From NCBI GenBank assembly GCA_024195585.1, contig SWBL01000242.1:1-64000 (forward strand): 64,000 nucleotides of DNA. Reading direction: 5' to 3'. The stretch comes from Aureobasidium sp. EXF-3400. Taxonomy: Eukaryota > Ascomycota > Dothideomycetes > Dothideales > Saccotheciaceae. This document shows, piece after piece, positions 33,089 to 42,877 of this stretch. The position numbers and the translations under genes are program-made. The stretch's first letter is position 1; each line of letters begins with the position of its first letter. A model generated the notes under the pieces. The model ran no database searches, was not told the DNA's origin, and was given only the letters and a program-made list of their open reading frames with translations.

Positions 33089-36000
33089 TCAGAAGCGAGC
33101 ATTTGGTCTGTACTCGTCAGTGGGAGTTGTGGCTTGTTGCAACTTGGAGTTCGAGCTTACCAGCATAAGTCTGGTAGATGTGACGGTCATCCAATCGAAT
33201 GGCCGAGAGACGTCTGCATATTGCAAGTATCGTGACTGCAATCGGGCGCGGAAGTCGTTAACCATCTTGATCTTTTTAGCGACAACCATGTCTAACTCGG
33301 GGTCATCTTCTTCGCCCGAGGTGTTGACTTTTGCAACCAAGCACATAATCTCAAAATCAACGAGGGGTAAAGTCATGTCAGTGAATCCTGGCCGAGAGGG
33401 CGGAGCCTCTGTAGCTTCGGGGTCGAGATCAATATCGTTGACGTTTAGCGGCAGTGTGTCTTTATTCAACCTGTTAGGGAAAGATGGCCTGAAGCATTGG
33501 TATACGAATAGCTATCTGAAGCGTGGAAGAGGAGGGAGACGACGCGCGAGATGGGTAGCTGATCTCGGCCGAGAACCGACGATGACTGCGAACTCATCAA
33601 AAAGTAGCTCCTCCGTATACCATCGAAGCAACACGATAAACATGGGGACTTGTATTACATGATTTCTTCTTTCCATAGCCCCACGCAAGCCAGATCACCA
33701 TGCATGCAGTCTTCAATCGCCTCCTCACATGTCGTTTACCATTTAGGAGTAGGTCTCCACAGGATACGCTTGTCTCCAGGACGTCTTTTCGGCAGAACAA
33801 AACTTGGGTGTCTCTGCAGGGACGACTCTGGCTCAGATGGATTCTCCTAGGCCTTTCCTTCTCTTATCTGCTTCCCCGCAGGCGCTAAGACAGCAGAATC
33901 GTCTCCTGATTTAGGCGCTCGATCGCCTTGTCTTTCTGCTGACACTCCCTCTCCGATTCTTTAATTCTACGTTGAAGCTCTTCATTTTTCTTCTCCAATC
34001 TGAGTTACTCGTTGGCGAAATCGATACTGGGTTTACGAACTTGAATATTCATCTCTTTCTTGTCATACTTCTGCTTTCTGGTCTGTTCAACGTTAGTGGT
34101 TTTGCTATGATGAGCACAGGAAAGATTAACCTACCAGCTGCTTAACTTGTGCTTAGAGAATTTGGACAGTTGGGCCGCTCTCGCTTGGACCACTCTTATG
34201 CATTTGGCCCTGTTCGAGTCTTGCAAGTTTGTGGCGGACGTCTCCCATGTCTGTAAAGAGTATTTCCAGCGGAGTTTTTGCAACAATCTGGCCGTCATAT
34301 GGAGACCATTCAATCGGGTCATCATATCGAGGCCTTTTAGCCTGTCTGAAACTATGGTCGCCGGAGTCATAGTGATCGTTGGCTCCGTCAATTTGTGGAA
34401 ACGACTGCTCTAGGAAACGATTCAAGTCAACATTCTGGACGCTCGACAGGTCGACCACGGCATGGCCTGCCCGGCTGTCAGAAGACAGGTTGAAATGATC
34501 TTTACGCCGAGGAGGTGGGTCCTCAATGGAGTTGCGACGGCTTGGGTTTCTGTTGATCGAGTTAACGACGTCATCATCGTCGTTGCCGAGTTCATCGGCA
34601 TCCTTGGAAATGGGATTGAATAGCATACTCGCGCTGGCGATGGGGGCCTTATGGACAGCAGTCGTCTGAGGCTGGGTCCTGCCCAAGGTATGGGCTCCGG
34701 AGTTCTGAGTGTTGAGACCAGTCATGGCGGTGAGGAGGCTGGCGTTGTCGCGCAGTATACACAAGCGAAACTGAATTGAAGAGGTACTGAGCCTCGATAG
34801 TGGATCGGAGTCCATACTCTTCTGCGCTACGCGAGTCCATCACAAACGCTTTCAGAGCTGTATCTCGAGTGGCGAGAGATTGGATCGTCGCGATTCTACA
34901 GCAATATTCAGGAGCTGTGCAATGCGCACAACAAGTCCAGTCAGCGTTCACAACGTGTCATGGTTAGCATGGCGCCGAAGGCAGAGCTACTAGAATTGAG
35001 ATCAGCGATGGCAAATTTACTGGAGGGCTAGCAAGCCATATTACAAGGTACATAACAAGAGGTTGAAGCGTTTGCAGATCTCGACAAGCCATGACATCCG
35101 CTTTCGCCAAGGCATGCAACACGCCTGTCTCAAACCTCTTGAGGAGATCGTCTTTAGACGAGGCAAATATAAGCTGCACGGCTCATGAACCCATCGAATT
35201 GATAGCAGCAAAGTAGATGCTAAGCATCAGGGCTTCCATACCGGGAGAGACACAATCGAGATCTCCAATGCCAGCCAGAAATCTTGGCGAGAATGATGGG
35301 GGTGTAAGAGGCGAGTCACGGGCTACACTCGGACGGTATAGATGTGCCAATAGTTGAGTATGTCCGCCTGGGAAGGATGCAGTTCTTTCAAATGTGCCGT
35401 CCAGAGCGAGCATCCTAGTAGAACAGAGTGGCGAGCACCCGACTAATCGAGTGCAGATGGAGAAGTGGTAGGCGCGACTGATGCCTTATGAACTGCTGAT
35501 GCGGATTCGTCTACCGCTTCATTGACTTCGATGGACTGCTCAAATGTCAATGACGCGCCCTTGGAACCTATGTGCGATCTACATACGTCTTTTGAGAATG
35601 ATGACCGAATCGGTCACCCAGAAGAGCAGCCCCAGCCTTGTGAGCCCTGTTACCTAGAGATGGCTCCAAATTCGGCATGCTTTCACGACTGCCTGATCAA
35701 GAAGGGCCGGCAGGATTGCTATGCTGCGAAGAATCATGACATCTGCTATTGCTTGATGCGATGGATGCGGACGCATGTGTCTCTGCACAGCTGCTCGGGT
35801 CCAGCTGCTAGTCCTGTTGCGAGATATGGATCCGAGCGCTCTGAGTACTCTCTCGCCGCTGGACACGAGTCTCCATCTTGGCATACCCTTTCTACCCTTT
35901 CCTGATGATGCGACGGAATTGATACAAGGAATTTGACCTTTGGCGCAACTGCTACAGCCGTTGTTATCACGATCGCACTTGAGCTTTCGGCGCCGGCAGG

Positions 36001-36094
36001 AGTTGCAGGATCCGGTCGCTCTGTCGGTTGCAGATAGCGCCTGCGATGGAGCTGTCGATGTTCCCGACGACATGTCCACCGGGATCTGTTGCAA
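33089..36094 (-). pseudogene. Zn2Cys6 transcription factor pseudogene, split by an insert
   Basis: A perfect fungal zinc cluster (CNSCRRRKLKC...CSSCAKGQIPC, pattern C-x2-C-x6-C-x6-C-x2-C-x6-C) lies near 36005-35925. The linker KMETRVQRRESTQ follows only after a frame change. Pieces of the fungal-specific transcription factor domain follow in order: GMEALMLSIYFAAINS (about 35200), ARYR-like LLKRFETGVLHALAKAD (about 35120), LQPLVMYLVIWL (about 35050) and DSRSAEEYGLRSTIEAQ (about 34820), then after a gap LPLNVNDIDLDPEATEAP and GFTDMTLPLVDFEIM (33460-33380). The 1.3-kb gap at about 33480-34770 carries an unrelated coiled-coil gene relic. Multiple frame changes make this a dead gene. Its regulatory target may have been the neighbouring transporter relic. 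Confidence 0.75.
33885..34770 (-). pseudogene. Coiled-coil gene relic inserted in the Zn2Cys6 pseudogene
   Basis: A frame on the minus strand encodes an acidic, polar region (DADELGNDDDDVVNSINR) and a coiled coil (EKKNEELQRRIKESERE). It keeps a clean 52-nt intron (34134-34083, GTAGGT to TTGAACAG). Two in-frame stops, TAA at 34155-34153 and TAA at 34007-34005, interrupt otherwise continuous sequence, ending at a TAG at 33887-33885. Both TAA can derive from CAA by one C-to-T change. The intact intron means it arrived as DNA, not as a retrocopy. The protein family is not recognised and the left border is approximate. Confidence 0.55.
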
Positions 36095-36574
36095 GGACTG
36101 AATGTTGCCGTCGCCATGTGGTGGAAGACATAGATTTGTTTACGAGAGCGATAGAGTCTATGTGTACTTACCGACCGGTGAGCATGGCATTTACTTCCGC
36201 AGCGATTGGATGCAGTGCCAGTCATGCGTGCGATATGAGTAGATGCTGTCAAGCCCTTGGCAAAAGGACCACACGGAGGGGAGTTCGTTTTTGGTCAGTT
36301 CGCTTCCCCAGCCAGACCCTCACCAAACGTCAACATCTTTTCCAACGTTCGGTTGCGCGGCAATCATACGGTCAATTGGTACGTACAAGACATCAAATTG
36401 ACGAGAAAACATTGCTGATTTGTCCACTGATGTTGTTATCCTCATGTACGCGCATTGTATCGCGATAAATCTGTGGAACTAGCTCGATCCGTATCGTGCC
36501 CAATGCCTCGTGATCCTTCTGGTTCATGCCCTCACCCACTTTCCCATAACTCATACACAAGACGTCCTCTAAAG
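36095..36574. other. Divergent spacer
   Basis: Lies between the start of the Zn2Cys6 relic (minus) and the next plus-strand gene. No feature beyond possible promoters. Confidence 0.45.
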
Positions 36575-37111
36575 ATGTATCAACCACTTGCGCCTCCGAT
36601 CGAGCAGTACCTCGAACGTGGTCAAAACTCCTATCTCGAGGATAGTCTGATTCGCATCTACTTCCTCCAACCTGTCACTTCGGTCGAGGCTGTATCGACA
36701 TGCCAGCGCGCACACGACACTTGCGCCCGAGACATTCTTGGCTGTCCCGGCTCTGAGATCGAACCTCCAGATTTGTTTAAAATCTATGACGCAGAACGCA
36801 ACACTTTCCACAGCTTGGAAGAGTGTTGGAAAGATTTCCTGATCTTCTTACAGTCCACTTATTCAGATCAGAACTACCCAGAAAGCCCAATCGAGTTTCC
36901 GTTAGGCTTTATTGTGCTTACGGCTGCTGACAGCCAGAGAGCCACGCTAGTGTGCTGTTTTGAGGAAAACGAACGATGGAATGTTGGCTCTTGCTTAATA
37001 CCAATTGATGCAGAATTAGGGATGCAAGCTCAAGCTTTAAAATATTCGGAGGACGACTTTGCGAATTTCGCACGGCATTACGAGAACGATCTACCTCGTG
37101 AAAGCCCGTAG
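36575..37111 (+). CDS. Unknown protein, 178 residues
   Basis: An intronless frame with globular composition: SYLEDSLIRIYFLQPV, EECWKDFLIFLQSTYSD, FPLGFIVLTAADSQRATLVC and a C-terminal KYSEDDFANFARHYEND. I do not recognise a named family. The ATG at 36575 (aaagATGt) precedes the first globular segment, whereas the frame upstream to 36455 looks like leader. It ends 10 bp from the convergent Rav2 fusion gene, so their 3' UTRs must overlap. Confidence 0.6.
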   Translation: MYQPLAPPIEQYLERGQNSYLEDSLIRIYFLQPVTSVEAVSTCQRAHDTCARDILGCPGSEIEPPDLFKIYDAERNTFHSLEECWKDFLIFLQSTYSDQNYPESPIEFPLGFIVLTAADSQRATLVCCFEENERWNVGSCLIPIDAELGMQAQALKYSEDDFANFARHYENDLPRESP

Positions 37112-37121
37112 TTACTGTAAA

Positions 37122-39581
37122 TCATACTTCACTGCTGTCAGAGTTGTACAAGACGGGCAACACTGCCACCTGCCACCCCATCAAAACCTGCAAACTTTCC
37201 GGTAGCTTGGCATTCTCCTGCTGTAACACCGAATAGAACAATTCCTCCAAAGATGGTGACAAGGTTAGCGTCTCTATCAATAGATTGCCTGCTCGAAGCG
37301 TCTCGACATCTTGTCCGCCTTCTCTTGCCTTAAACAGGACCTTCATGGCTTGCTTCGGTGCTGGGGACTCTAAAGATGAGTATGCCAGGTTGGTCGAGAA
37401 CACCCAGATCTCGTGAGGGAGGGTTGGAAAGACAAATTTACGCACGCCTTGGGTGTCTATTGCCTGATGGAGGTAGCAGGAGAACCAATGAGCTGCGTCA
37501 TAAGAACATATGGTGCTGTCCCGCTGGGATGATAGGGCAAGATATGGTTTCTGCAGGCGGATGCCTTCGGTCTGAGGGTCGCGATAACCCAGAACCGTAT
37601 CACACTTCTTGCAATTGACCTGGTGGATGTTGTCGTTCTCGAATGACCGGCACTGTAAGACTCGTTAGTTTCAGTCAAGCTAAACACGTAATGACAGCTG
37701 GAATGTGCCAATCTGATGTATCTAATCATGGCCAACGACTCTGAGCTAAGACTTCGATACGGAGGGGCAAGTCGACGTCAACACAATGAGCGACCCATCT
37801 AGCTAAGCCGAGGGTCTGCTCACCAGTTGAATGTCGGTCTTGATCTTGGGTTTTTGTATCGGAGCGGTATCCCATTGAAATGACACAAAGTTCACAGAAC
37901 ACTCCTTCTTGAAACCCGATGAAAGAAGGGGTGAATTGGACGGCGACAGGGAGAAGAGAAATGCGTAACTTACCTCAACCATGCAATCGCCTTCGGACAG
38001 AAGGAAGCTCATCACGTCGACAAGACCAACCCCAGCCTGGGCTCTTAGCTTGTTACCAGCAGCATAACCTTTTGTAGCTGGTGCATCGTCGTGGTCATGA
38101 TCATGATCAGGCTCGTCTGGTTTGTGGCAATGCCATAGATCCATCATCTCGGCCCAAGCTTCAGACGGCAGATTCTTCCAGTCGCGGATCTTGTCGCTTG
38201 ATACGAGCGCATTGCATTGTTTGCAATGCAGCCTCGTTTGCGAGTCGAGATAAGTTGCGGACCAGAGAGCAACGGGTTCTTCTTCGCCAAAGGAAGGCTC
38301 CGCTGGTATGCGATTTGCGCATTGCAACTCGCCCGTGTTTGGAAGCTGCAGATTTTGATGTCCATGACCAGACACTCTTGCCGGCAGTGTGATGCGATTG
38401 GTGCGACTATTGTGCTCGAGAACAAGTTCTGTGCGGTCGCTCGACAGTGATAGCGCAGTTGTGTCATTCCTAGGGGTGTCCAGTACCGTAGTGACGGTCA
38501 AGGTTTTGATGTTAGGAAGAAACTCGGCATAAAGGTTGGCCATGGTGGATGTGATGGACTTAATGTCGTCTCCTTGGTGTGTCCTGGTCATAACAACGTC
38601 CAGAGCCCTTCTTCCCAGCTCGACGGTATGCTCCAAGGCGGCCAACTTTGCCATGGCACTAATCAAGCTTGGATCCTGGCTTTCGACTCTGACCTTCTCT
38701 TTGACTCTGACTTGGGTGCCGCGATATGTAAAGACGTCTTCGGCTTCGTCGTGGGCAGGAGGTCGTGGACCAGCACCTAGGGCATGAGCAAGTCTGTCGC
38801 GAAGGCCGAAGCCAGTGAACGAGGGACCACTTCCACCCGAGGGTGTTGAGGGTCCAGTGCTAGAAGCGGGCTCGAGGGTGCGGACGTGGAGAAGCAGAGC
38901 AGCGTCTGAAATGCTGAGGTGGAAGGAGAGGTTCGGCGGGGGTGGAGGGTCAAAGATCTGAGAATCGTATTAGCTCAAGCGACGTGTAGAGTCAGAGATG
39001 TCAATGACCTTGTCGTCGAGGGGCTCGGATGCCCACGTCTTGTCGGCGTCTTGTGCAGCAGGATCAGCTTTGAGGACAGCTTTGGCGTCGCGGATATTCT
39101 CGTGCAGCAAAGTCAATTGGCCCGAGATGAAATTTGCGTCGCGCTTGTCGCCAGTCCATGTAGTGGCATCAACAACGTCCAAGCTCGAGTTGATCAAAGT
39201 TCTGACTTCGGCGATTTGTTTTAATCTCAGAGCAGGGGCCGAGGGCGAAGTGGAGATGGAGAGCTTGTAGCTCGTCTGGCCGCGCGGAGGTGCTAAGGAA
39301 GCGAGACGTAGCTGGACGTCGCCTTTGGTGATGTTGGAGCCATTGCGAGTGATGAAGCCCTTGACGGCCTCGCTCCGGTGCGAAGAAACAACCAAGGTGC
39401 TGCCTTGGTCTCGTGGTGCCAACAGGGCGCTACAGTCTTCGAGGCCGGATTTCAAGCTCGACAGGGTTTCTTGGAAAGCGTCAAGCAGCCATGACAGCTC
39501 ACGTTGTCGCGTTTCGTCTGCTCGACGAGCGAGGCTTCGCGTCGAGGTGTCTGCCAACGGTGGCCATAGTATTGTTGACAT
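37122..39581 (-). CDS. Fusion of Rav2/Rogdi (RAVE subunit) with a UBE3D/Ipa1-type E2-binding protein
   Basis: Exons are 39581-39009, 38957-37974, 37907-37824 and 37652-37122, about 723 residues. Residues 1-330 match Rav2/Rogdi, the RAVE subunit that helps reassemble the V-ATPase: RELSWLLDAFQETLSSL, STLVVSSHRSEAVKGFITRNG, FDPPPPPNLSFHLSISDAALL and MAKLAALEHTVELGRRALD. After about 15 linker residues, without a stop, comes a HECT_2 / E2-binding protein (UBE3D; yeast Ipa1): MANLYAEFLPNIKTLTV, LHCKQCNALV, WAEMMDLWHCHKPDE, VNCKKCDTVLGYRD and FPTLPHEIWVF. The first donor is atypical (GTCATT) but has a CTAAT branch site. The 66-nt intron at 37973-37908 is in frame and may be retained. The 171-nt intron at 37823-37653 is unusually long. 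Alternatively, a second protein starts at the ATG at 38543 (caccATGG). Confidence 0.8.
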
Positions 39582-39848
39582 GATGGCTCTCACAATATCG
39601 TCGCCCTCATCGCTGGTCGAGCTTCGGCATGCGCCCCAGAATCACGTGCGATCGAGCTTCCAAGCAAGCCCCGACTCATCAAGGTGCTCCAGCACGAACC
39701 GACCAACTTTGACTTTAGACTTTTATCTACTTCGTGGCCATCTGTCTTGCCGCAAGTGATAAGCTCTGAGCAACAAACTTTTTCAACATATTGAATTCTA
39801 TGCCTTGTCTTAACTGGGAATGGGAACATCTCAATCATCAAAACATGC

Positions 39849-41135
39849 CTATTGTTGCTGAGCAAACTCCTCCAACCACTTTGCGAGCTTCTCGACCTTT
39901 TCCACGCTGACGGCGTTGTAATTGCTGATTCTGCAACCACCCACACTGCGATGACCCTTGCATCCAAGCAGCAGCCTGTCATTAGCTCCAGCCAGGAACT
40001 TCTTTTCCTTGTCATCTCTGTCCTCGTCGCTGCCGATTCGGAAGCAAATGTTCATCTTGCTGCGAACCGTCTTGTCCGGCACTACGTGATACACTGGGTA
40101 TTTGTCAAGAATGCCGTAAAGTAATGAAGCCTTGTGCTCTGACTCGGTTTGCTGTGTAGCGATCTTTGGTCCACAGGTTGAAGCCTTGGAGATCAGGGAC
40201 TGCATCACCTGGCCGGCGATCCAGACGTCGAAGATGGGGAGTGTGTTGTACAGGGAGTTGTTCTTTGCGATGGTGGGCCAGTCAAGAACCACGGGGCCAA
40301 CAGGCAAGTTTAGTTTGCGGAGAAGATCGGGCTTAGCGAGCTGAGTGAGGAGAGAGTTCTTGATGATGGCAATGGTGATTCCTGTTGTGCCGACGTTCTT
40401 CTGTGCACCACCGAAGATGGCAGAGTATCTCTTGACGTCAACCTTGCGGCTGAGGAAGTTGGATGACATGTCGGCAATGACTTGGTACTTGTCAGAGTCG
40501 ATGTTGGGGAAAGCAGGGAACTCAACACCGTCGACCGTCTCGTTGTCGCAGAAGTAGACCATGCCGCTGTGGGCGGGATTGGGAGTCAATGACCAAGAAG
40601 ACTCGCTGGGGATGGTGCCAAATTTGCCATTGTTGGCCTTGCGGCTGTCAACAGCGACATTGACGTGGTTTGCGCCGACGAGTCTAGCAGCTTCTTGACT
40701 GGCCTTCAGGGACCAGCTACCAGTCACCAGGTAGTCCAGCTTGAACTCATCATCTACAGCCTTTCTTAAAGCCTCAAAGACCTTTGTCTCATCTTCCTCT
40801 CCAAGCTCTTTTACGATCTGCTGTCTTCTCTTCTCGACCCAGAGAGCAGTCATGTGGTATACAGAGGCACTGAATTCTCCAGAGCCGCCGCCCTGCAGGA
40901 AAATGATCTGGTAGCCATCGGGGCCTTCTTGGGTGGGGATGTCGAGCAATTGGGCCAATGCGGACTTTGTGTCTTCGAGGATCTTTGCTGCGTCGCCAGA
41001 ACGGTGTGAGATTTCTGTGATGCCGATGCCGGAGTCGTTGTAGTTGAGGAGGACTTGGGAAGCCTTTTCCAATACCGCTGTGGGCAGAGGGGCGGGACCG
41101 GCGCCGAAGTAAGCTGTCTCTTCGCGGAAAGGCAT
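39849..41135 (-). CDS. SER1: Phosphoserine aminotransferase
   Basis: An intronless gene of 428 residues. It converts 3-phosphohydroxypyruvate and glutamate to phosphoserine and 2-oxoglutarate, step two of serine synthesis, in the cytosol. The class V aminotransferase fold is seen throughout: YFGAGPAPLPTAVLEKA, GITEISHRSGDA, IIFLQGGGSGEFSA, VIADMSSNFLSR and the PLP site IFGGAQKNVGTTG, with the Schiff-base Lys at 246. The C-terminus keeps GCKGHRSVGGCRIS. The start at 41135 (aacATGCC) gives the usual fungal N-terminus. The frame runs 15 codons further upstream. It is on the same strand as the Rav2 fusion with a 267-bp spacer. Confidence 0.96.
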   Translation of the reverse strand: MPFREETAYFGAGPAPLPTAVLEKASQVLLNYNDSGIGITEISHRSGDAAKILEDTKSALAQLLDIPTQEGPDGYQIIFLQGGGSGEFSASVYHMTALWVEKRRQQIVKELGEEDETKVFEALRKAVDDEFKLDYLVTGSWSLKASQEAARLVGANHVNVAVDSRKANNGKFGTIPSESSWSLTPNPAHSGMVYFCDNETVDGVEFPAFPNIDSDKYQVIADMSSNFLSRKVDVKRYSAIFGGAQKNVGTTGITIAIIKNSLLTQLAKPDLLRKLNLPVGPVVLDWPTIAKNNSLYNTLPIFDVWIAGQVMQSLISKASTCGPKIATQQTESEHKASLLYGILDKYPVYHVVPDKTVRSKMNICFRIGSDEDRDDKEKKFLAGANDRLLLGCKGHRSVGGCRISNYNAVSVEKVEKLAKWLEEFAQQQ

Positions 41136-41922
41136 GTTGTGTATACCGGAACGGATGAAGGTATGCAAGGATAGAATCAAGAGCTAGAGCTGTTTCAATT
41201 GACTCATTCGGCGGCTTGAGCATGGACAAATTTCTGGAGCGCGATGACGAACTGACGCCAAGAGATAAGATCAATCAGTCGCATTATCAAACCTTTCGGC
41301 TTCGCCGTCCGGCCGTCTTCATACACCATGCACGTCAGGGGCGGAACTTTCATCGAAAGCACAGTTACAAATGAGTGAGCTTGTCATCAAGGATCAATAG
41401 GAATGGATGAGTCTTTGTCATGACACGCGAAGCGGCAGCACCTGGCAGACAGCCCATGTAGATCGTGAACTATAGAAAGCAGCATAGCACCACCAGAGCA
41501 ATGGCACGTGTTCTTGCAATTAGGTTTCTTCTCCAGTGCCCGGCCGAAAACAGCCAGCAAACACCGATGAAGAACAACAAGTTTTGGCTAAGATATGAGG
41601 GCGGAGGTACCGCTGCCCATCTCGCATCTTATAGCTTTAGCATCTCGTCCCACGACGTGATCTACCGAAGATCTGACAAGTCCACCGACCTGTAAACGAA
41701 TGACATCAGGTATGACATGAGCGATGCACGAGACAGCAAACAGCGAGGAGCTTTACTTGCTAGGCATTGCCCCGGGTCGCCGCATGAAACCAGGCACGAG
41801 AGATGCATTGTGTATGATTTGCTTGAACGGGCAGGGACCGGATCGAACAGTTCAGGGGAGAGGTTGAGCGAGCAGAGTCATGGCAGGATAGAGCGCTGCA
41901 GTCTGGTCACTTTTGTAAAAGT
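41136..41922. other. Intergenic, nothing recognised
   Basis: Left end is the promoter of the aminotransferase gene, right end the 3' side of RPR2. Short frames (for example 41465-41695) lack features. Confidence 0.5.
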
Positions 41923-42399
41923 TCAGCCATTGACCATTTCGACCTCAGCGTTCTGTTTCTCCGCAAGTGCAGCTTTGCGTTCTGCATTTCTCTTCTGACG
42001 TCTAGCGCCAACCGGGAACCTCTTTTTGGTATTACAGTTTTGGCACTGAATAACGAGGACGTCGGCGCAAGGCTTCTTTCCAGCCCTGCTCTTGTTTTCG
42101 ATGCGCGTCTTCAAGGTCGTATCTGGCATAAGAGGAGTGCTGCAGACTTTGCAAATGGAGCGCTTCATGTCATGAGACAGGCGGATCTGAGCCTTCTGAG
42201 AAACGGCCTGGAGTTGGGCGGCGAGCAGAAGAGGCAGACCGTGCTGTTGCAATTGCGAGTCGGCGCCTGACGGGACGGTCTTCGTCACGGGCTGTTGTCT
42301 CAGGGCGAGGTGGGTTGCAGCTTGGTGCAAGTATGCGATGCGTGCGTGCAAGTGCTTGTTGGGCACGCTCTTGGTCTGATTGGCGGAGCCCTTGGCCAT
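41923..42399 (-). CDS. RPR2: RNase P (and possibly MRP) protein subunit Rpr2/Rpp21
   Basis: An intronless gene of 158 residues. Rpr2/Rpp21 is a zinc-binding subunit of nuclear RNase P, which removes 5' leaders from pre-tRNAs. Family marks are the helical start KHLHARIAYLHQAATHLAL, then KAQIRLSHDMKRSICKVCSTPL, the RIENKSRAGKKPCADVLV stretch, and QCQNCNTKKRFPVG. The four metal-binding cysteines are the C-x2-C in CKVC and the C-x2-C in CQNC. The tail is basic then helical. Length is typical. Its start faces THG1 across a 478-bp divergent promoter. Confidence 0.93.
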   Translation of the reverse strand: MAKGSANQTKSVPNKHLHARIAYLHQAATHLALRQQPVTKTVPSGADSQLQQHGLPLLLAAQLQAVSQKAQIRLSHDMKRSICKVCSTPLMPDTTLKTRIENKSRAGKKPCADVLVIQCQNCNTKKRFPVGARRQKRNAERKAALAEKQNAEVEMVNG

Positions 42400-42877
42400 T
42401 GTGGTTGAGAGGGTATTGTGGTGGTCAAATGACTCTTGCTGACGCTGCTCGGCGAAAAAGCGGGAAGACAGATGGTATATGTGAATGGTAGCGCAAGGCT
42501 ACGAGGTGCGAGAAGGTGGAGAGTCGAGGGGCGAGGCTCGAGGACGGCAAGGCGAACGAGGGTGGTTTGGAGAGACGGTGAAGCTTGTCAGTGCTGTATT
42601 CGGCGGATGGGATGCGAGTTGTGATCAGGGAAGGCTCTGTTGAGTCACAGATTCTGCGCGGCTGACAGCAGCTGTGGAAGTAGATTCTCGCTGAATGGCG
42701 CTCGTCGCTGGCAGGTCGCACGATATAATCAATGACATTCAATGCTCGATTGAACCGTCTACTGGCTCACAATATCGATCCGACTGACTCTGTCGCAAGA
42801 TTTGGAAGGTCACGTGCCTGCAAGCCGAGTTTCTGACGCGGAGAAATTTCAGCCCCGATCATCCAGCAATCGCCAAC
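42400..42877. promoter_or_regulatory. Shared divergent promoter of RPR2 and THG1
   Basis: This 478-bp region lies between two divergently transcribed tRNA 5'-end processing genes. I see no certain binding site. Co-regulation is inferred only from the arrangement. Confidence 0.5.
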
